A stretch of DNA of 64,000 nucleotides from Parascedosporium putredinis (lineage: Eukaryota; Ascomycota; Sordariomycetes; Microascales; Microascaceae): NCBI GenBank assembly GCA_949357655.1, contig CASHTG010000001.1, positions 4,092,001 through 4,156,000 on the forward strand, in the 5' to 3' direction. The notes under the pieces were generated by a model that worked only from the letters and a program-made list of their open reading frames with translations, did not search any database and had not been told where the DNA came from. The stretch's first letter is position 1. Each line of letters starts with the position of its first letter. Below are positions 58,444 through 64,000 of the stretch, piece by piece. Both the position numbers and the translations under genes were made by a program.

Positions 58444-59046
58444 ATGTCTGTCGCGTCTGCGTTAAAGGGCGACTCTGCCCAGCAAGCTCGCACTCTGGTC
58501 AGTAATCCTTCCCGTGCTTCCCGATTGTCGCATCCCTCCGACCGATGTCTCCGAGCTCCGATGACGGCATTTTCGACAAGATATCTGGATCTGCGCATAT
58601 TTTCTCATTTTCTTAGCGGGTCCTAGTTCTGCTATTTCAATTTACTGACGTGGGTGAATGTTATAGTATCGCCAGCTGCTCCGGCAAGGTAACCAATTCA
58701 ACGCCTACAACTTTCGCGAGTACGCCAAGCGCCGGACGCGAGACGCTTTCCGCGAGAATGTTTCTGTCAAGGACCCCCAGGAGATCAGCCAGCTCCTCGC
58801 CAAGGCTCGTGAAGAGCTCGAGGTCGTGAAGAGGCAGACCATCATCAGCCAGTTCTTCAAGTCGAACCCGCTCGTTCTAGAGAGCCCTGCTACAAGGGGC
58901 GCAAAGGCGGCAGCGGAGAAACTGGAGCCTTTTGGCACCAAGTAAGTTGTACGAAGGAGTGGTTGGTTCTTCCGCCTTATACTTCGCCTCGCCTGCTGCG
59001 GGCTCAAAGATCCCTTTCTAACATTTCTCTACACAGGATGACTTGA
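58444..59046 (+). CDS. isd11: ISD11 (LYRM4), LYR protein of mitochondrial Fe-S cluster assembly
   Basis: Isd11 stabilises the cysteine desulfurase Nfs1 together with acyl carrier protein in the mitochondrial matrix. Exons are 58444-58497, 58667-58941 and 59037-59046; introns are GTCAGT...TTATAG and GTAAGT...ACACAG. The product is 112 residues, with an intact frame. The LYR tripeptide is split by the first intron (L|YR), followed by QLLRQGNQFNAYNFREYAKRR and RDAFREN, the acyl-carrier-protein-binding face with the conserved Phe of the family. The last exon contributes only the end of a Lys codon, Met, Thr and the stop. Vital in yeast and human cells. Confidence 0.93.
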
Positions 59047-59934
59047 AAACGGCAGGCGGGTATAAAAGGGATCGAGATATAACCATAGACGGGGGACAGA
59101 TTTACCAGGCACGCTTCAATGTGTATGTATAGTTGTATGATTAAGGAAAAGACCTCCGGGCGTGATACCCCGATATTGAACATGAATGCAGGCGGGAATG
59201 TTTTGAGGTGACCACACTCTAGCGCCTGGCAACTAATGACTATCTCCTTCACTTGCCCATTCGGCTTTTTTTCTTTAAGTGAATACCTATAAACGTTGGT
59301 GCGATAACCGCCTAACATAGACTTTCTCAGTCTAATTATTGAAGCCTCCCTCTGCGTTCCACTACCTACTCGGCGCAAGTAATTCTGCTTGGACGAGAAC
59401 GGCGGCGGGCTCAGATCAGAATAAGCTTCCAGATAAGCAAGAATAATGCCTAGCCTTCGTCGCACTGTCCTAGTCCACATTCCTTTGTGTGGCAACATCG
59501 CCACTAGCACAGTGTGCATTTCTGTGATTATCACGTGACTGACACTATGCAGCTGAGGCTGGTCCAGTCGGAGTGGCAGCGTGGGAGATTTTCCCCTGGC
59601 GAGACAAGGCTGTGTGTCGCGATCCACGCTTCTGAGTTTCGCGACTAAGACGTCCGGAGAACCCATTGATCAAGAGGGGTATTGCCAACCACCATCGCCC
59701 TTGTCGCCTGACACCGTCATCAATAATTTTCAACGGGGCCAATCTCGGCTCGCACTTGTGCTCATTCGCCCCACACGCCAGGGCGCGAACTAGGCTGACC
59801 TGCGACGCTCGCGAATATTGAACGTCGCGCCTTCCCTTGAGATCTTACCTCGTCGCCCCTTTCCGTCTTGACCTTTCAGGTCTACAGTAACCGATTTTCA
59901 AGTCTCCTGGTACTTGAAGATTATACGCGGCAAA
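59047..59934. other. intergenic region
   Basis: No gene recognised. ISD11 3' flank and promoter of the AT-hook gene. Confidence 0.5.
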
Positions 59935-62323
59935 ATGGCGCCAGGAGTGAGTTCCGTTCCCTGTGTTCTGGAGGCGTGCATTGTTCTCCCATCCGCAGCC
60001 TGGCTGACCAGTTCCATCTAGACACGCCGCGCGAACCGTGCAGGATATGCCGAGCATGATGATTTCGAAGGTATGATACTTGCCCCCTCACGGGTGAAGC
60101 CCCCATCTACAATTGAATCCATTAATGAGGGAAACTCCGCCCGGCGCTTGGCGCTAACGTTTTCGTTGTCTAGGTCTTCCTGTGCGACAATGGCGAGAAG
60201 AATGGGTCAAAATTGCGCCTCCCCACCGCCCGAGACTGCCAAACCCAACGACATCTGGGCCATCGAGCTTCCCCACGGCCTCCCGAAAGATGCACCTTTG
60301 CTAGCCCCACATAGCCAGGAATTATTGCGTGCTGCCCGGTCGGGACGTCTCTACAAGCGACCGCCCCCTGCTGAGGAGGAGGAGCCCGAAGGCGATGGGC
60401 CATCTACGGAAAAGCTGGACAAAAAGGAAGACGATGATGCGAGTACCAAGGGGTTCACAGTTAGGACTTGGAAGCCGATCGCCCGCAATGCCGAGGGCCC
60501 CGACGTCAGCCATCTCGCGAAAAGAAGGAAGGGGTTGTCACTATCGCTTCGAAGACCATTGTTACCCCGCCCACGGAAACGTAATCACAAAGGCAACCGT
60601 CCGCCGGGTAGACGCTGCCGGAAACCCGTACATGCAAGAGGTCACAGTGGTTGAGGGCCAACGGATCGAGGGAGAGATTATTTCGACGAGCGTAATTGCC
60701 GCACCAGTTACCATTGCTGGCGGCGATGCCCAGCAAACGCCCGCCAAGCGCCGGCCTCCCCGCCCAAGAGAAAGCCCAAGGGTCCTGGCCGTGGAAGGAG
60801 GAAGAAGCTGCCCTTGCCCTCGAGCACACGCACTTCATCAGGAGGCCTTGCTGACCTGGCGGAGGGTAGTTCACTTGGGGAGGGAGAAAACGTGAGTTAT
60901 ATTATTCCAACTACGATGCAGTTTATGACGCGGCTAACACGTAGCTATAGCCTATTAAGCAAGAGAGAGATGGCGAAGGAAACCGGGATAGCAAGACCGA
61001 CTCGGCAGCACCCTCGGAGGATGAGGATGATGGCGATGACGGAGATGAGGGTGATGAGGGAGAGGAAGGCGAAGGCAACGAGGATGGCAAGGATTCGACT
61101 GATCAACAGGACCAGGATCAAGATATGACAGATGTTCCGGCCATCTCGGATACTCCTGCTCCTGCCAAAAATGCAGACTCCCCGAGGCGACCAGCAAACC
61201 GGCCGACTCAACGCTGACGAATCCCCGCATTTGACAACTCCATTCTTGCCTATCCCGCCGCTGGGGTCTCCGAAGGTGGAAGGAAGTCCTCTGAAGAATG
61301 TCATGGTCATGTCGCCCACGGAGCCTATTGCGAGATCCCCGCAGAGACGGCAGGGTTGGTGCCCCCTGCCCCAGCGGATACAGCACAGATTGATACAGTC
61401 ATGACTGAGGATGTGCCGCCCATCGCTGAACCGGCTGGGGCTACCCCGCCTGTGAAGGAAGAGGTTAGCGAGCCAACGCCTAAGTCCGTCGCCGAGGATG
61501 CCGCGCCCTCTCTAACCAATGATCAGCAACCGAACGAGAATGCAGACACCGTGATGGGCGATGCGGACGTGTCTACGAATGTCCCCGAGCCTCCTGTGGA
61601 TACTACTGCCATAGTGGAAGAGACGGAAGAATCGGCTGCGACGAAGGAACCCTCACCTACTGCCCAGCTTCAAACAACGCCGCCGCCCCCTGCCGTTGAA
61701 TCCAACGCTGTGAGCGAGGATGCGTCCGACCGCGCGCCAGCGGACCCCGAACCCGCCGCCAATGCTGAAGCTGCCGAAGCGCCTTCCGTAGAAGAGGCGT
61801 CTACTGAGCAAAGGAAGGCAACCCCAGAAGCCAAGGAACCGACACCCGAACCTCAGCCTGCTGTCGACGCCGATGATGGACCCGACTTGCTCGATAGCCT
61901 AGTGGAGAATTTGGACAAGCGCGCTGAAGCGATTAGAACGCAGTCTAGTGAACTTCCGCCCGTCCAGGAACCGCCTGAAGAGCCACCCGCCGAGACTACC
62001 CTCCCGAAAGAGCCGACCCCACCTGCGGCAGAAGAGGCACAGGTGGACGACCCCGTCGTTGCCAAGAAGCCGGAGGAAGAAGTGGTGGTCGCCAAACCCG
62101 AAGAGGCGGCAGTGGAACCCAAGGTTGAGGCTTCCCCTCGCAGGATGCTCAACCAGAAGAGAAGCCTGCCCAGGAGGACGCATCCAAGGAAGAGGAGGAG
62201 AACAAGCCCGCCGTTGTTGACGCCCAGGCGGTAGCGGACGACGCCAAGGTGGAGGAACCTAAGCTAGAGTCAGAGGAGCCAAAGAAGGAGGAAGTCGATG
62301 ATGCGTCCGCGCCTCTCTCCTAG
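59935..62323 (+). CDS. acidic AT-hook protein, probable chromatin-associated, function unknown
   Basis: Exons are 59935-59946 (MAPG), 60022-60070, 60174-60891 and 60951-62323; donors GTGAGT, GTATGA and GTGAGT, acceptors ATCTAG, GTCTAG and CTATAG. The N-terminal exons carry TRRANRAGYAEHDDFEG followed by LPVRQWREEWV. Later segments are IWAIELPHGLPKDAPLL and LLRAARSGRLYKRP, then RVDAAGNPYMQEVTVVEGQRIEGEI. Around 60755-60800 the restored frame contains KRKPKGPGRGRRKK, an AT-hook-like basic motif. The C-terminal half is extremely acidic and Pro-rich, certainly disordered. At least seven frame breaks occur (about 60210, 60530, 60585, 60760, 61195, 61335, 62143), so only the overall order is reliable. 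I recognise it as a fungal conserved protein and infer nuclear chromatin association from the AT-hook and acidic tail only. Confidence 0.65.
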
Positions 62324-63161
62324 TTTGCCCAGAGCGGCCGGTGGCTCAGGCGGGAGGTTTCCGTGCAAGGGGTGAGTCGTAAGCGTTGGTGGCACCACGG
62401 CGTCTGGGTAACAACGTTTTTTTGTTTGCATGACATCGCTTTTTGCCCGTTCTTTTAGCTTTTTCTTGGTTACGATTCGTGTACTGTACCAATCATGTAT
62501 ACCGTTTGGAAGGAGTCTAGGCTTTGAATTGACCAGATATAACCCAGATTTACGCCCGGTCCTAGTTGCTTTTTACCTCTTACCCCTTCCTCGTATGCTG
62601 TGCTTAAGGATTTGTTCGAAGAATTATTTAAAGCCAAGGCAAGGAGGCGCCTTGAACCGCATGTAGTATACTGTCTTCCATCAACAGAACAGCAATTCAT
62701 TCACTTAAACTATGCAAGAAGCAACTTGGGAAAAGGTATTGTAAATTCACGCCACGCCGATGCTATCTGTCCCCGGTTGCCCACCCATTCAAACGCCAGG
62801 AAGAACAAGAAAAAGAAATCCCCAATTTCAGGTAATCAAAGAAGAAAGAAGAGAGAAGAGGGGTGCGAAATAGCAAATAATGACCCTCTCTCCAAAACCC
62901 GAAGTATTCCGAGATATCATGGGAAATCTGTGTACAGGAAAAGAAAAGTCAAGGGGGTGGCTGGAGAGTCTTCTCCCCGCTCAACCGCATCCGTAACCGA
63001 AGAGCTATACCTATCGTACGTCAGCAGCCAATTCCTTTCCTCCCGTCAAGACACAATCATTATCTAGCAGAACTCGCAGATTAAACAAGAGACAAGAGAT
63101 ATAAAAAGAAAAAAAAACTATAAAGTGGCGGAAGCAGGAAATGCCCTTGCACTTTTTGAAA
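62324..63161. other. convergent 3' flanks
   Basis: Between the stops of the AT-hook gene and the OPT transporter. A-rich tracts at 62800-62860 and 63095-63120. No gene seen. Confidence 0.5.
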
Positions 63162-64000
63162 TCATGGCCACACCTTGGGACCAATCGTTTCACCCTCGGG
63201 CACAAAGGACTTGAATGACGTTCCCTTGTAATCCATCGTGCTCACGGCGGCGCTGTTGCCCCACCATTGGGGAGCTTGCGCCGAGGTGAGGTAAAGAGTG
63301 AAAAAGATGACCATGGTGGACAGAATCAGACCGCAGTCCAAGGCAGCGGACAGGATATAGTTGTACTGAAGCCACCATCCGGTATAGCGTCTCTTGATGA
63401 AGAAATTGAAGATGGTGCCGACGATAGCCCAGCAGAAGTAGATGTAGACACTGGCGGGCGGGAGCCAACCGGAGCCGCCAAAAATAAGGGGCGTGCTGAC
63501 GTAGCGCCAGATAGAGCGGGGCCAGCGCCTAGCAAGGACCCAGGTGAGGATCGGAGCAAGAGCGCCGACGAGCCAGAACCACTGGAGGCTGTGGTAGATG
63601 GCCTGTCCGCTAAAGATGCGGGCGGGGCCAATGGCACCCCAGATAATGGAGGCGGTAAAGAAGACACGACCACCGGGGCAGGTGTAGTCGTTCTCCTGCT
63701 GCAGGTCGCAGACGTTGGGAATGTTGGCGAGGGCCCAGTTCATGACGATGATTTGAACAATAGCGGACCAGATCGAGGCGATGAGCTGGGAGGAGAACAT
63801 GACGCGCGGCGGTACCTTCATGTAGTGGCCAAGCTTCAAATCCTGAGCGAAATACAAGGCTTGGGACATGCAAATGTAGCCATAGTTCTTAAACATCATC
63901 ATGGCCATAGGGCGACCGGGGACCATGTAACCAATGATAAACTCGGTGAGCACGTTCAAGCCAAGCTGGATGTTCGTGATGGCCTGGACGATACCGATCG
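63162..64000 (-). CDS. OPT-family oligopeptide transporter (C-terminal part)
   Basis: Proton-coupled oligopeptide transporter of the plasma membrane. Only the last ~279 residues are inside the window; the frame is open to the right edge. It starts with IGIVQAITNIQLGLNVLTEFI, then the OPT hallmark EFIIGYMVPGRPMAMMMFK, YMKVPPRVMF, several hydrophobic segments (SQLIASIWSAIVQIIVMNW, WFWLVGALAPILTWVLA, VYIYFCWAIVGTIFNFFI, GLILSTMVIFFTLYL) and the cytosolic tail ending PEGETIGPKVWP. The frame is intact over this length. The substrate (small peptides, glutathione-like compounds or siderophore-like metal chelates) cannot be inferred from the fragment. Confidence 0.92.
   Translation of the reverse strand, partial: IGIVQAITNIQLGLNVLTEFIIGYMVPGRPMAMMMFKNYGYICMSQALYFAQDLKLGHYMKVPPRVMFSSQLIASIWSAIVQIIVMNWALANIPNVCDLQQENDYTCPGGRVFFTASIIWGAIGPARIFSGQAIYHSLQWFWLVGALAPILTWVLARRWPRSIWRYVSTPLIFGGSGWLPPASVYIYFCWAIVGTIFNFFIKRRYTGWWLQYNYILSAALDCGLILSTMVIFFTLYLTSAQAPQWWGNSAAVSTMDYKGTSFKSFVPEGETIGPKVWP

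Noticed and set aside
1..64000. CRISPR arrays, insertion sequences, rRNA genes or bacterial-type operons
   Set aside because: None seen; the window is eukaryotic nuclear DNA.

Overview
This window is nuclear DNA of a filamentous ascomycete (Pezizomycotina, probably Sordariomycetes). The evidence is GC-rich coding sequence, short GT–AG introns with CTAAC/CTGAC-like branch sites, pyrimidine-rich promoters, long T/A tracts between genes, and the gene content: a RID-type DNA methyltransferase, a fungal Lsb1-like SH3 protein, a Dif1/Spd1-type ribonucleotide reductase inhibitor, a secreted sedolisin and an OPT transporter. Nothing looks bacterial, viral or plasmid-like.

Layout. 0-6.3 kb: a small three-exon gene (-), an AT-rich decayed stretch, then a RID-type cytosine methyltransferase (+). 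9.9-21.6 kb: an RBR E3 ubiquitin ligase, mitochondrial 2-methylcitrate dehydratase (prpD), a secreted beta-propeller protein (-), an Lsb1-like SH3 protein and an HhH-GPD DNA glycosylase. 22.7-36.5 kb: the SEN1 helicase, ribosomal protein eS27, the RNR inhibitor and a Gemin2/SIP1-like protein (-). 36.5-42.4 kb: a 5.8-kb gap with no recognised protein gene, which contains a 1.4-kb stretch with no ATG on the + strand behind a TATA-like site, probably a very long 5' leader. 42.4-47.6 kb: a secreted FAD-linked oxidase and a fungal hypothetical (-). 52.9-62.3 kb: IPI3, a sedolisin, ISD11 and an acidic AT-hook protein. The right edge cuts an OPT transporter (-). The genes are mostly housekeeping (RNA processing, ribosome assembly, Fe-S assembly, propionate metabolism, DNA maintenance), and I see no biosynthetic cluster.

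Sequence quality dominates interpretation. Most long conserved genes, including ones expected to be essential (SEN1, IPI3), are broken by single-base reading-frame shifts. Nearly all can be explained by one base missing from a homopolymer (typically C6 read as C5), and a few by two missing from a run of seven. This is the signature of an assembly with uncorrected homopolymer undercalls, so I annotate these loci as genes with sequence-level frameshifts rather than as pseudogenes. The RID homologue is the exception worth attention, because it also has an in-frame TAG at a conserved motif that a homopolymer slip does not explain.

I found no convincing new multi-gene system. The strongest unexplained signal is the strand-specific ATG desert at 40.17-41.57 kb.
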